Assembly (NCBI GenBank): GCA_030592825.1
Contig: JAUVIG010000082.1
Span: forward strand, 1 to 11,502
Source: Chlorobiota bacterium
Lineage (GTDB): Bacteria; Bacteroidota; Bacteroidia; Bacteroidales; JAADGE01
Direction of reading: 5' to 3'
DNA: 11,502 nucleotides
Shown here: positions 1-6,051 of the stretch, one piece after another
Layout: the number at the start of each line of letters is the position of its first letter
How positions within the stretch are numbered: position 1 is the first letter of the stretch
Position numbers and translations under genes: made by a program
Notes under the pieces: generated by a model
Told to the model about the DNA's origin: nothing
The model's database searches: none
The model's input: the letters and a program-made list of their open reading frames with translations, nothing else

Positions 1-513
1 GTTCCGAAATTGTCGATTTATGCTTATCTTAAAGCAGAAATTACAAACAAATCTGATTATGTATTCCTAAACGGTAACGCAAATGTATTTTTCGACAACA
101 GTTTTGTTACCGAAACAAACTTAAAAAGTGTTCAGCCCGAAGAAAAATTCTATGTTTCGCTTGGTGTTGACCAAGGTATTAAGACCGAACATAAAATATT
201 GCCTGCATTTAACAAAGATGAAGGTATTTTCAACAAAAAACATAAGAAAACTTATGATTTTGAAACGATAATCAAAAATGTCAAAAAAACAGACGAAAAA
301 ATAAAGTTATTACAGCATATTCCTGTTTCAAATGACGACAATATTGAAGTAAAACTAATAAGCCCTAAATATAAAGAAGATACTGATGATCTGAAAATCA
401 ACAAACAAGGAATTGTAGAAATAAATTTGGCAATAAGATCAAACGAAGAAATTACAAACAGATTAAAATTTACAGTTGAATATCCGAGGGATATAGATGT
501 TACGGGGCTTTAA
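1..513 (+). CDS. DUF4139-family protein, C-terminal part (5' end outside window)
   Basis: The frame is open from base 1 (VPKLSIYAYL...) and ends at TAA 511-513, giving 170 residues of a gene that begins upstream. The TTG at base 10 lies inside a conserved stretch and is not a start. The sequence matches the C-terminal half of DUF4139 proteins: an opening VPKL..AYL.A.ITN strand, the NGNANVFFDNSFV segment, SLGVDQGIK, LLQHIPVSNDDNIEV and a terminal F.VEYP....GL. Full members of this family in Bacteroidota usually have an N-terminal signal peptide, a coiled coil and this beta-rich domain; those parts are not visible here. The molecular function is unknown. The gene converges on the kinase gene with only 3 nt between stop codons and no obvious terminator hairpin. 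Confidence 0.85.
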   Translation, partial: VPKLSIYAYLKAEITNKSDYVFLNGNANVFFDNSFVTETNLKSVQPEEKFYVSLGVDQGIKTEHKILPAFNKDEGIFNKKHKKTYDFETIIKNVKKTDEKIKLLQHIPVSNDDNIEVKLISPKYKEDTDDLKINKQGIVEINLAIRSNEEITNRLKFTVEYPRDIDVTGL

Positions 514-516
514 AAT

Positions 517-1017
517 TTAAAAACTAATAAATTCAACTGCCTTCTTAATATTAATCTTATTAGAGGCATCAAGAAATAAACAGTCTGACACCGGTAAGTT
601 ACATTGTCCGTATTTCAAATGGCTTTCCCAAATATGTTCAATATACCAATCAGGCTCTTTACCCCAACGTAAATCAACTTGCTTACGTTGTTTAAATGTA
701 ACTTTATCAATTTCAATAAAAATCTTCTTATCATACAAGATGTTCAGTTCATCAAACCAAAAAGCAAATAAACCCTCACAAATAACAATGTCATAATGAT
801 TATTCGCTTCTTTAACAGAACTAATATATTCGTCAATTATTATTGTTGTTGGTAACTCCCAATTTACATGACTGTTTATTTTTGTTAAAAAATCACGTCG
901 TTTAACAAAATTGTCTTGGCATAACACTTTAATATTTAGTGTAGTATAACAATTTGCAAGTTTTTTTGCTAAACCGGATTTTCCGGAATTACTGCAACCG
1001 CCTATTCCTATAACCAT
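517..1017 (-). CDS. Uridine kinase / nicotinamide riboside kinase-like P-loop kinase
   Basis: A 166-residue small-molecule kinase. A Walker A motif lies at the N-terminus (residues 7-14, GCSNSGKS). QDNF (34-37) matches the substrate-binding acid region of the uridine kinase/NRK fold, and VNWELP (51-56) resembles the NWD.P segment of uridine kinases. YDIVICEG (75-82) is a Walker B-like strand. R111 and R117 lie in a lid-like stretch (FKQRKQVDLRWGKEPDWY). The ATG at 1015-1017 is chosen because it puts the P-loop right at the N-terminus, as in the family; a TTG at 1045-1047 would add ten unconserved residues. There is no Shine-Dalgarno sequence. Members phosphorylate uridine, nicotinamide riboside or related nucleosides with ATP in the cytoplasm, but the substrate cannot be told from the sequence. 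It is short compared with uridine kinases (about 200 residues) and closer to NRK length. Confidence 0.8.
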   Translation of the reverse strand: MVIGIGGCSNSGKSGLAKKLANCYTTLNIKVLCQDNFVKRRDFLTKINSHVNWELPTTIIIDEYISSVKEANNHYDIVICEGLFAFWFDELNILYDKKIFIEIDKVTFKQRKQVDLRWGKEPDWYIEHIWESHLKYGQCNLPVSDCLFLDASNKINIKKAVEFISF

Positions 1018-1080
1018 AATAAATTGATTATACAGATTGTAAAACAAACTTGTTATACGGATTTTAAAAACAAAAAAAGA

Positions 1081-1114
1081 TTGTTAAATTGCTGAATTAT
1101 TAACAATTCAACAA
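1081..1114. repeat. Low-complexity stem-loop
   Basis: TTGTTAAATTG (1081-1091) pairs with CAATTCAACAA (1104-1114) with one mismatch around a 12-nt loop. AT-rich CAAT/ATTG-type sequence continues to about 1131. The 12-mer ATTGTTAAATTG recurs in the larger hairpin between the epimerase and mmdA genes, so both spacers carry the same kind of low-complexity sequence. No T-run follows, so it is not a standard terminator. Function unknown. Confidence 0.4.
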
Positions 1115-1171
1115 TGCAATAATTCAATAATGATAATTAGTACTTATAAGAAAACTCATATTTTTTTGAAT

Positions 1172-1292
1172 GTGGCTTTAAGAAAGCGTCAAGAACGAGG
1201 CATCCGAATATTGAGAATCAGGAGTTTACTTCTGTAAATGACTGATTGTCAATTTGAGGATAACGAAGTTATTGGCGTTTTCTTATAGCCAC
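1172..1292. repeat. 121-nt imperfect fold-back (inverted repeat) element
   Basis: The outer arms, GTGGCTTTAAGAAAGCGTC from 1172 and the reverse complement of 1274-1292, match at 16 of 19 positions. Pairing continues inward with mismatches and one bulge to a tip of TTTAC - TTCT - GTAAA (1225-1238). The arms are close to ungapped over about 55 nt each, so as RNA this would be one long hairpin. It begins 5 nt past the stop codon of the ornithine carbamoyltransferase gene on the minus strand. An isolated extra copy of the end sequence, TATAAGAAAAC, lies at 1145-1155 and matches the complement of 1277-1287 exactly. No coding frame and no clear target-site duplication are seen. It may be a MITE-like or REP-like repeat; a role as 3' processing hairpin is possible, but no U-tract follows. 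Confidence 0.6.
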
Positions 1293-1297
1293 TATAA

Positions 1298-2299
1298 TTA
1301 AGCTCCCAAAGTAGCAACCATTACAGCTTTAATCGTATGCAAACGATTTTCAGCTTCAACAAAAACTAATGATGCTTCAGATTCAAATACATCATCTGTT
1401 ACTTCCATACTGTTAAGTCCGAATTTTTGAAAAATATCTTCGCCAATACCGGTTTCTCTGTTATGAAATGCCGGTAAACAATGTAAGAATTTGACTTTCT
1501 TATTTCCGGTCATTTCCATAACTTCTTTATTTACTTGATATGGTTTTAACAGTTTAATTCTTTCTTTCCAAACTTCATCAGGTTCTCCCATTGATACCCA
1601 TACATCAGTATAAATAAAATCAATATCTTTTACACCGGCAGCAACATTGTCTGTAACCGTAATCTTTGCACCTGTTTCCTTTGCAATATCTTTACATTGA
1701 GCAACTAACTCATCTTCAGGTTGAACGGATTTTGGTGCAACTAATCTTACATCCATACCCATTTTTGCGGCACCAACCATTAATGAATTACCTACATTAT
1801 TGCGGGCATCACCCATATATGCAAATTTTATTTTATTCAGGGGTTTATCACAGTGTTCAATCATAGTCATAAAATCAGCCAAAATTTGCGTAGGATGAAA
1901 TTCGTTAGTTAGTCCGTTCCATACGGGAACTCCGGAGTAATCGCCTAAATCTTGAACCGTAGTTTGAGCAAAGCCTCTGTATTCAATGCCTTCATACATT
2001 CTCCCAAGAACTCTTGCAGTATCTTTCATTGATTCTTTTTTTCCTATTTGCGAACCGGAAGGTCCCAAATAAGTAACATTTGCACCTTGGTCATAGGCTG
2101 CAACTTCAAATGCACAACGAGTTCTGGTTGAAGCTTTTTCAAAAATTAAAGCAATATTTTTTCCTTTTAATTTTTGTTGTTCTGTTCCTGCATATTTTGC
2201 AGCTTTTAAATCTAATGAAAGTTTAAGCAGAAAATCAATCTCTTTCGGACTGAAATCCAATAATTTCAAAAAATTTCGATTTCTTAAATTGTATGCCAT
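1298..2299 (-). CDS. argF: Ornithine carbamoyltransferase
   Basis: 333 residues, the usual length for long-type ornithine carbamoyltransferases (ArgF/ArgI/ArcB). It transfers the carbamoyl group from carbamoyl phosphate to L-ornithine to give citrulline, in arginine synthesis or, in reverse, in arginine catabolism. Visible motifs are the carbamoyl-phosphate loop STRTR (57-61), HPTQ (135-138), the ornithine loop DVWVSMG (232-238) and HCLPAFH (273-279) with the catalytic Cys274. The D..xSMG loop is the signature of true ornithine enzymes; the N-acetyl- or N-succinyl-ornithine transcarbamylases known from some Bacteroidota carry a proline-rich loop instead. No other arginine gene is visible, so anabolic versus catabolic use is open (arcB is the alternative symbol). 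The ATG at 2297-2299 is preceded by an A/T-rich leader with no Shine-Dalgarno sequence. Confidence 0.95.
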   Translation of the reverse strand: MAYNLRNRNFLKLLDFSPKEIDFLLKLSLDLKAAKYAGTEQQKLKGKNIALIFEKASTRTRCAFEVAAYDQGANVTYLGPSGSQIGKKESMKDTARVLGRMYEGIEYRGFAQTTVQDLGDYSGVPVWNGLTNEFHPTQILADFMTMIEHCDKPLNKIKFAYMGDARNNVGNSLMVGAAKMGMDVRLVAPKSVQPEDELVAQCKDIAKETGAKITVTDNVAAGVKDIDFIYTDVWVSMGEPDEVWKERIKLLKPYQVNKEVMEMTGNKKVKFLHCLPAFHNRETGIGEDIFQKFGLNSMEVTDDVFESEASLVFVEAENRLHTIKAVMVATLGA

Positions 2300-2331
2300 T
2301 TTATTAAATTTTTAGTTAATTTTTCGTTTTG

Positions 2332-2361
2332 CAAAATTAGAATTTTATCTTTACTAACAAA
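2332..2361 (-). promoter_or_regulatory. Bacteroidota-type promoter for ornithine carbamoyltransferase
   Basis: On the minus strand a -33 box TTTG (2358-2361) is followed after 18 nt by a -7 box TAATTTTG (2332-2339), a full match to TAnnTTTG. The start codon lies about 33 nt further on, giving a short leader. The MITE-like element begins 27-34 nt upstream of the -33 box. Confidence 0.6.
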
Positions 2362-2387
2362 TAACAGTTTAAGAATATCTTTTATGT

Positions 2388-2395
2388 ATAAAGAA
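2388..2395 (+). repeat. Target-site duplication, left copy
   Basis: ATAAAGAA directly precedes the left terminal inverted repeat of the 304-bp element and is repeated exactly at 2700-2707, right after the other end. Confidence 0.75.
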
Positions 2396-2430
2396 GGTTC
2401 ATCCGTTTAATGCGTATTTTAATATTCAAA

Positions 2431-2447
2431 AACATTCGTAGAATGTT
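2431..2447. repeat. Palindrome P1 in MITE left arm
   Basis: AACATTCGTAGAATGTT, a 17-nt palindrome around CGTAG; counterpart of P4 in the right arm. Confidence 0.7.
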
Positions 2448-2479
2448 AAACTATGGTAATAAATATGTTGCAGGTAAAA

Positions 2480-2496
2480 GATGTTCGTAGAACATC
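2480..2496. repeat. Palindrome P2 in MITE left arm
   Basis: GATGTTCGTAGAACATC, a 17-nt palindrome and the exact reverse complement of P3. Confidence 0.75.
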
Positions 2497-2580
2497 AAAC
2501 TATATTCTGTATCAAAAACTTAAATATGAAAATATATAAAAATGTTTCACCATAACTACAAACTATTATTATAATTGTTA

Positions 2581-2597
2581 GATGTTCTACGAACATC
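2581..2597. repeat. Palindrome P3 in MITE right arm
   Basis: GATGTTCTACGAACATC, the exact reverse complement of P2 in the left arm. Confidence 0.75.
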
Positions 2598-2631
2598 TTT
2601 TGAAAATATTAATACAATTCTACCATAGTAA

Positions 2632-2648
2632 AATGTTCTACAAACATT
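2632..2648. repeat. Palindrome P4 in MITE right arm
   Basis: AATGTTCTACAAACATT, an imperfect 17-nt palindrome corresponding to P1. Confidence 0.65.
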
Positions 2649-2692
2649 TTTTATAAAAGTTGATAAAAAAATGAAAAATACGCATTATACGG

Positions 2693-2995
2693 ATGAACCA
2701 TAAAGAACCGGCAAATAAATATGTTGATATTATTATTCCGTCCGGAGTAGGTATAGCAAGAAATACAATAATTATTAATACTGCTGATATAATAATTGCA
2801 ACAGGCGGAGGAGCGGGAACTCTTTCTGAAATTGCTTTTGCTTGGCAGAAAAATATTCCGGTATTATGCAATATCTCTTTTGACGGATGGTCTAAAGAAT
2901 TAGCATCAAGAGATTTAGATAAAAGAAAAACAGGTCTTTTGATTCCTTTTGAAGAAATTAAAAATATAAGCAACTTAATAAAATTGAATCTTTAG
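2693..2995 (+). pseudogene. 5'-truncated LOG / TIGR00725-like protein fragment
   Basis: 100 residues matching the C-terminal part of the Rossmann-like LOG/TIGR00725 family: ANKYVDIIIPSGVGIARN (7-24), ADIIIATGGGAGTLSEIAFA (31-50, with the family's GG.GT..E nucleotide-binding loop) and a typical end. Whole proteins are about 160 residues, so the first beta-alpha units with the other glycine motifs are missing. The ATG at 2693-2695 is inside the right terminal repeat of the MITE-like element, and the element plus target repeat encode MNHKE. Removing the element and one repeat joins ATG 2384 in frame (MYKEPANKYVD...), and no family-like N-terminus appears upstream. The gene was therefore probably truncated before the element arrived. 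LOG members hydrolyse cytokinin monophosphates; TIGR00725 members have no settled function. Probably non-functional, though a short product could be made. Confidence 0.7.
2700..2707 (+). repeat. Target-site duplication, right copy
   Basis: ATAAAGAA directly follows the right terminal repeat and is identical to 2388-2395. Confidence 0.75.
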
Positions 2996-3062
2996 TATTT
3001 GAAAATAAATTATGAAAAACAAAAAATACTGAAAAAAATAATTTTCGCTGATAATTATCATA

Positions 3063-3091
3063 TTTACTTTTTTAGATATTATAAACCTTTG
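3063..3091 (+). promoter_or_regulatory. Weak promoter candidate for the methylmalonyl-CoA operon
   Basis: AACCTTTG (3084-3091) is one base off the TAnnTTTG -7 box, and a TTTA (3063-3066) lies 17 nt upstream where TTTG is expected. It ends 24 nt before the epimerase start codon. The position is right but the match is weak, and the region is AT-rich. Confidence 0.3.
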
Positions 3092-3115
3092 TATTTTTAA
3101 AATTTAACAATTAAA

Positions 3116-3520
3116 ATGAACTTAACACATATAGAACATATCGGTATTGCAGTAAAAAGCATTGATGAAGCCAAGTCTTATTATGAAGACGTACTGGGTT
3201 TAGAATGCTATGCAATTGAAGAAGTTGAAGACCAAAAAGTAAAAACAGCTTTTTTTATGGTTGGGCAAACGAAAATTGAATTGTTGGAAGCAACTTCTGA
3301 TGAAAGTCCCGTAGCCAAATTTATCGAAAAAAAAGGGCAGGGGGTACATCATATTGCCTTTGCTGTTGATGATGTGAATAAATCTCTGAAAGAAGCTGAA
3401 AATAAAGGAATTAAATTGATAGATAAAGAAAAAAGAAAAGGAGCTGAAGGACTGAACATTGGTTTTTTACATCCGAAATTTACTCTGGGTGTTTTGACAG
3501 AATTTTGTGAAAAACAATAA
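3116..3520 (+). CDS. mce: Methylmalonyl-CoA epimerase
   Basis: 134 residues, the normal length for this vicinal-oxygen-chelate enzyme, which interconverts (R)- and (S)-methylmalonyl-CoA. Two beta-alpha-beta-beta modules are visible: HIEHIGIAVKSIDEAKSYYEDVLG (5-28) and GVHHIAFAVDDVNKSLKEAENKGI (76-99). Expected metal ligands are His8, Gln51 (GQTKIELLE), a His at 78/79 and Glu129 (VLTEFCE), which agree with the H-Q-H-E set of the P. shermanii enzyme. It is the first gene of a five-gene operon and supplies the stereoisomer needed to link methylmalonyl-CoA mutase to the decarboxylase downstream. The ATG at 3116 follows an A-rich leader with no Shine-Dalgarno sequence. Confidence 0.93.
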   Translation: MNLTHIEHIGIAVKSIDEAKSYYEDVLGLECYAIEEVEDQKVKTAFFMVGQTKIELLEATSDESPVAKFIEKKGQGVHHIAFAVDDVNKSLKEAENKGIKLIDKEKRKGAEGLNIGFLHPKFTLGVLTEFCEKQ

Positions 3521-3526
3521 AAAAAT

Positions 3527-3597
3527 ACATTGTTGCATTGCTTCATTGTTAAATTGTTAAAAAATAGCAATGAAACAATAAAGCAATGTAGCAATGA
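3527..3597. repeat. Long imperfect hairpin between mce and mmdA
   Basis: Arms 3527-3556 and 3568-3597 are complementary at 24 of 30 positions, and three of the mismatches become G-U pairs in RNA. The loop is about 11 nt. The arms are built of repeated ATTG/CAAT words. It starts 7 nt after the mce stop codon. No T-run follows on the plus strand, so it is more likely a stabilising or processing hairpin, or an intergenic repeat, than a terminator. Confidence 0.5.
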
Positions 3598-3607
3598 AAA
3601 AAATCGA

Positions 3608-3635
3608 ACAAATTATATTAGAGAAAATAATTTGT
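3608..3635. repeat. Small inverted repeat upstream of mmdA
   Basis: ACAAATTAT (3608-3616) and ATAATTTGT (3627-3635) form a perfect 9-bp stem with a 10-nt loop, 35 nt before the mmdA start. Given the AT content it may be chance; an operator or leader hairpin is possible. Confidence 0.3.
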
Positions 3636-3670
3636 CATAATCATAACATTAACAATAAAATTTAAATAAG

Positions 3671-5230
3671 ATGTCTCGTCAAGAAGAAATACAAAAATTA
3701 ATTAATCTGCGTGAAGAAGCACGTCTTGCCGGCGGAGAAAAACGTATCGAAAAACAACACAGTCAGGGAAAATATACAGCTCGTGAACGTATTGATATGA
3801 TTTTAGATGAAGGTAGTTTTGAAGAATTTGACATGTTTGTTAAACACAGATGCAAAGACTTCGGACTTGAAAAGCAACAATATCTTGGTGATGGTGTTAT
3901 AACCGGACACGGTACTATAGACGGCAGAATTGTCTATATTTTTTCCCAAGATTTTACTGTATTCGGAGGTTCATTATCTGAAACATATGCTCAGAAGATA
4001 TGCAAAGTTATGGACCAAGCAATGAAAGTCGGAGCTCCTGTTATTGGTGTTAACGACAGCGGCGGTGCGAGAATACAGGAAGGAGTGATGAGTCTTGCAG
4101 GATATGCTGATATTTTTCAAAGAAATATTATGGCTTCAGGTGTGATTCCTCAAATATCTGCCGTATTTGGTCCTTGTGCAGGCGGTGCTGTTTATTCTCC
4201 CGCTTTAACAGATGTTGTTATTATGAGTGATAAAACAAGTTATATGTTTGTTACAGGACCTAAAGTAGCTAAAACTGTTACCGGTGAAGATATTACAACA
4301 GAAGATCTCGGAGGAGCAACTGTTCATGCAACGAAATCAGGTGTAGCACACTTCAGAGCTGATGATGAAGATGAAGGTATAATGCTGATTAGAAAAACAT
4401 TAGAGTATTTACCTCAAAATAACCTTGAAGACCCTATTCAAACAGAATGTAAAGATCCGATAGACAGAAAAGACGATATCCTTAATGAAATTATTCCGGA
4501 AAATCCTAATAAACCATATAATGTTAAAGATGTTATATATACCATTGCTGATGCCGGAGAATTTTTGGAGTTTCACAGACATTATGCTAAAAATATTGTA
4601 GTCGGTTTTGTGAAATTTGACGGACGCCCTGTAGGGGTTGTTGCTAATCAGCCTAATTTTTTAGCCGGCGTACTTGATATTGAAGCTTCAAGAAAAGCTG
4701 CAAGATTTGTCAGATTTTGTGACAGTTTTAATGTTCCGATTTTAACATTAGTTGATGTCCCCGGTTTTTTACCCGGAAGTGCACAAGAATACGGAGGAAT
4801 TATTGCTCATGGTGCAAAGTTATTATTTGCATATGGTGAAGCTACTGTTCCAAAAGTTACTGTTACATTAAGAAAATCATATGGTGGGGCACATGATGTA
4901 ATGAGCAGCAAACAATTAAGAAGTGATATTAATTACGCTTGGCCATCGGCTGAAATTGCAGTAATGGGTGCAGAAGGTGCAGTTGAGATTTTGGAAGGAA
5001 GAAAGATAAGAAGTATTGAAGATGAAGAAGAAAGAGCAAAATTTATTGTTGAAAAAGAAAAGGAATATAATGATAAGTTTGCTAATCCTTATGTTGCAGC
5101 ACAATACGGTTTTATTGATGATGTTATTGAACCGAGAAATACCAGATTCAGAATCATACGAGCTTTTAAAACTCTGGAAACTAAAAAATTATGTAATCCT
5201 CCAAAAAAACATTCTAATATACCGTTATAA
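3671..5230 (+). CDS. mmdA: Methylmalonyl-CoA decarboxylase carboxyltransferase subunit (propionyl-CoA carboxylase beta-like)
   Basis: 519 residues, full length for the acyl-CoA carboxyltransferase family, with two crotonase-type halves. The N-terminal half has NDSGGARIQEGVMSLAGYADIF (128-149), CAGGAVYSPALTD (169-181) and FVTGPKVAKTVTGE (193-206). The C-terminal half has QPNFLAGVLDIEASRKAARF (327-346), VDVPGFLPG (361-369) and RKSYGGAHDVM (401-411). It ends in the family's PKKHSNIPL. The enzyme moves the carboxyl group between methylmalonyl-CoA and carrier-bound biotin. Sequence alone does not separate propionyl-CoA carboxylase from decarboxylase. The neighbours decide: an OadG-like subunit, a biotin carrier and a sodium-pump beta subunit follow, with no biotin carboxylase. 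The start ATG lies 151 nt after mce; OadG begins 3 nt after this stop codon. Confidence 0.93.
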   Translation: MSRQEEIQKLINLREEARLAGGEKRIEKQHSQGKYTARERIDMILDEGSFEEFDMFVKHRCKDFGLEKQQYLGDGVITGHGTIDGRIVYIFSQDFTVFGGSLSETYAQKICKVMDQAMKVGAPVIGVNDSGGARIQEGVMSLAGYADIFQRNIMASGVIPQISAVFGPCAGGAVYSPALTDVVIMSDKTSYMFVTGPKVAKTVTGEDITTEDLGGATVHATKSGVAHFRADDEDEGIMLIRKTLEYLPQNNLEDPIQTECKDPIDRKDDILNEIIPENPNKPYNVKDVIYTIADAGEFLEFHRHYAKNIVVGFVKFDGRPVGVVANQPNFLAGVLDIEASRKAARFVRFCDSFNVPILTLVDVPGFLPGSAQEYGGIIAHGAKLLFAYGEATVPKVTVTLRKSYGGAHDVMSSKQLRSDINYAWPSAEIAVMGAEGAVEILEGRKIRSIEDEEERAKFIVEKEKEYNDKFANPYVAAQYGFIDDVIEPRNTRFRIIRAFKTLETKKLCNPPKKHSNIPL

Positions 5231-5233
5231 ATT

Positions 5234-5575
5234 ATGATTATGGATATAGATACTTCAAATTTTACAATAGCAATCGTTGGATATGTAATCGTTTTTTTAG
5301 CTCTTTTAGCTCTTTATATCGTATTTTCAAACATTCCGAAATTGTTAAAACTTTCTTTTAAAATAAAAATCAGAAAGAAAAACAAAGAGGAATTTATTGA
5401 TGAATTCCCTGAATTCTTAACAGGTCAGGAGAATGCCGCAATTGCGACAGCTATATATTTGTATTTCAGCCAGTTACATGACGAAGAAAGCACAAAAATG
5501 ACAATTAAAAAAGTTAAAAAGGATTATTCACCTTGGAGTTCAAAAATACATGGTATTAATAAATTCCAACGATAA
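5234..5575 (+). CDS. OadG-like gamma/delta subunit of the sodium-pumping decarboxylase
   Basis: 113 residues with one N-terminal transmembrane helix (about 11-32, TIAIVGYVIVFLALLALYIV), a basic cytoplasmic stretch (KIKIRKKNK, 43-51), a predicted helix rich in Ala (ENAAIATAIYLYF) and the C-terminal YSPWSSKIHG seen in Bacteroidota OadG-family proteins. In oxaloacetate and methylmalonyl-CoA decarboxylases this subunit anchors the carboxyltransferase to the membrane beta subunit. Residues that bind Zn2+ in other OadG tails are not evident. It starts 3 nt after mmdA, so the two are probably translationally coupled. A second ATG two codons in is equally possible as the start. Confidence 0.8.
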   Translation: MIMDIDTSNFTIAIVGYVIVFLALLALYIVFSNIPKLLKLSFKIKIRKKNKEEFIDEFPEFLTGQENAAIATAIYLYFSQLHDEESTKMTIKKVKKDYSPWSSKIHGINKFQR

Positions 5576-5599
5576 ACATTAAATATAAAAAACAAACTG

Positions 5600-6016
5600 A
5601 TGAAAAAATATAAATTTAAAGTCAGAGGTATTAAATATGAAGCAATTATTAACAATTTTGAAAATAATATTGTTGATATTGATATAAACGGAACAAATTA
5701 TTCAGTAGAGATTGAGCAAGAAGTTGCTAAAGCTAAAACACCAAAATTAGTCAGATCAAAAGTCCCTGTAACTAATGAAGATGCTGCTATAAAAAGTAAA
5801 GCCGGAAGTTTGGTTAAAGCTCCCTTGCCCGGAACCATAATAAAACTCATGTTTAAAGTAGGTGATGAAGTAAAAGTCGGTGATATTTTATTAATTATGG
5901 AAGCTATGAAGATGGAGAATAATATTCAAGCTGAAGCAGGCGGAAAAATTAAATCTATCATGGTATCTGAAGGTGAAACAGTACTTCAAGGTGATATCTT
6001 AATTGAAATTGAATAA
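5600..6016 (+). CDS. mmdC: Biotin carboxyl carrier protein of the decarboxylase
   Basis: 138 residues. The C-terminal 70 form a biotinyl domain: VKAPLPGTIIKLMFKVGDEV (72-91), then IMEAMKMENNI (99-109) with Lys104 as the biotin site, ending in GETVLQGDILIEIE. The N-terminal part (1-40, YKFKVRGIKYEAII...) is the short beta-strand region usual in Bacteroidota carriers of this cluster, joined by a charged Ala/Lys/Pro linker shorter and less Pro-Ala-rich than in classical MmdC. The biotin carries CO2 from the carboxyltransferase to the membrane beta subunit. It lies 24 nt after the OadG-like gene and 35 nt before the beta subunit gene. Confidence 0.9.
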   Translation: MKKYKFKVRGIKYEAIINNFENNIVDIDINGTNYSVEIEQEVAKAKTPKLVRSKVPVTNEDAAIKSKAGSLVKAPLPGTIIKLMFKVGDEVKVGDILLIMEAMKMENNIQAEAGGKIKSIMVSEGETVLQGDILIEIE

Positions 6017-6051
6017 GACTGATTCAGTATAAAAATAATAAAAATAAACAT

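Larger units (their letters stand above)
2396..2699. mobile_element. 304-bp MITE-like non-autonomous element
   Basis: The ends are inverted repeats of 25 bp with one mismatch (2396-2420 and 2675-2699, each starting GGTTCATCCG when read inward). A perfect 8-bp direct repeat, ATAAAGAA, lies immediately outside. The arms stay related well beyond the ends: each holds, in mirrored order, a 17-nt palindrome, the motif ACTATGGTA (2450-2458, and its complement at 2621-2629) and a second 17-nt palindrome. The central 80 nt is AT-rich and neither it nor the arms has a plausible coding frame. This layout (terminal repeats, target duplication, no transposase) is that of a miniature inverted-repeat element moved by a transposase encoded elsewhere. 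Insertion sequence families making about 8-bp duplications include IS1595, ISL3, IS66 and IS256; I cannot assign this one. Confidence 0.8.

Noticed and set aside
10..12. TTG as start of the first gene
   Set aside because: The frame continues upstream in conserved sequence (VPK), so the gene is simply cut by the window edge.
1018..1047. TTG start extending the kinase by ten residues
   Set aside because: The ATG at 1015-1017 puts the P-loop at the family's usual place; the extra residues are unconserved.
1172..1292. Fold-back as an intrinsic terminator for argF
   Set aside because: It is far longer than a terminator stem and has no U-tract on the argF RNA strand after the stem.
2431..2648. 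Four similar 17-nt palindromes as a possible CRISPR array
   Set aside because: They are in mirrored orientation, unevenly spaced and inside a bounded inverted-repeat element; there are no regular spacers and no cas genes.
2638..2973. Minus-strand ORF over the LOG fragment
   Set aside because: Shadow of the plus-strand fragment, which carries recognisable family motifs.
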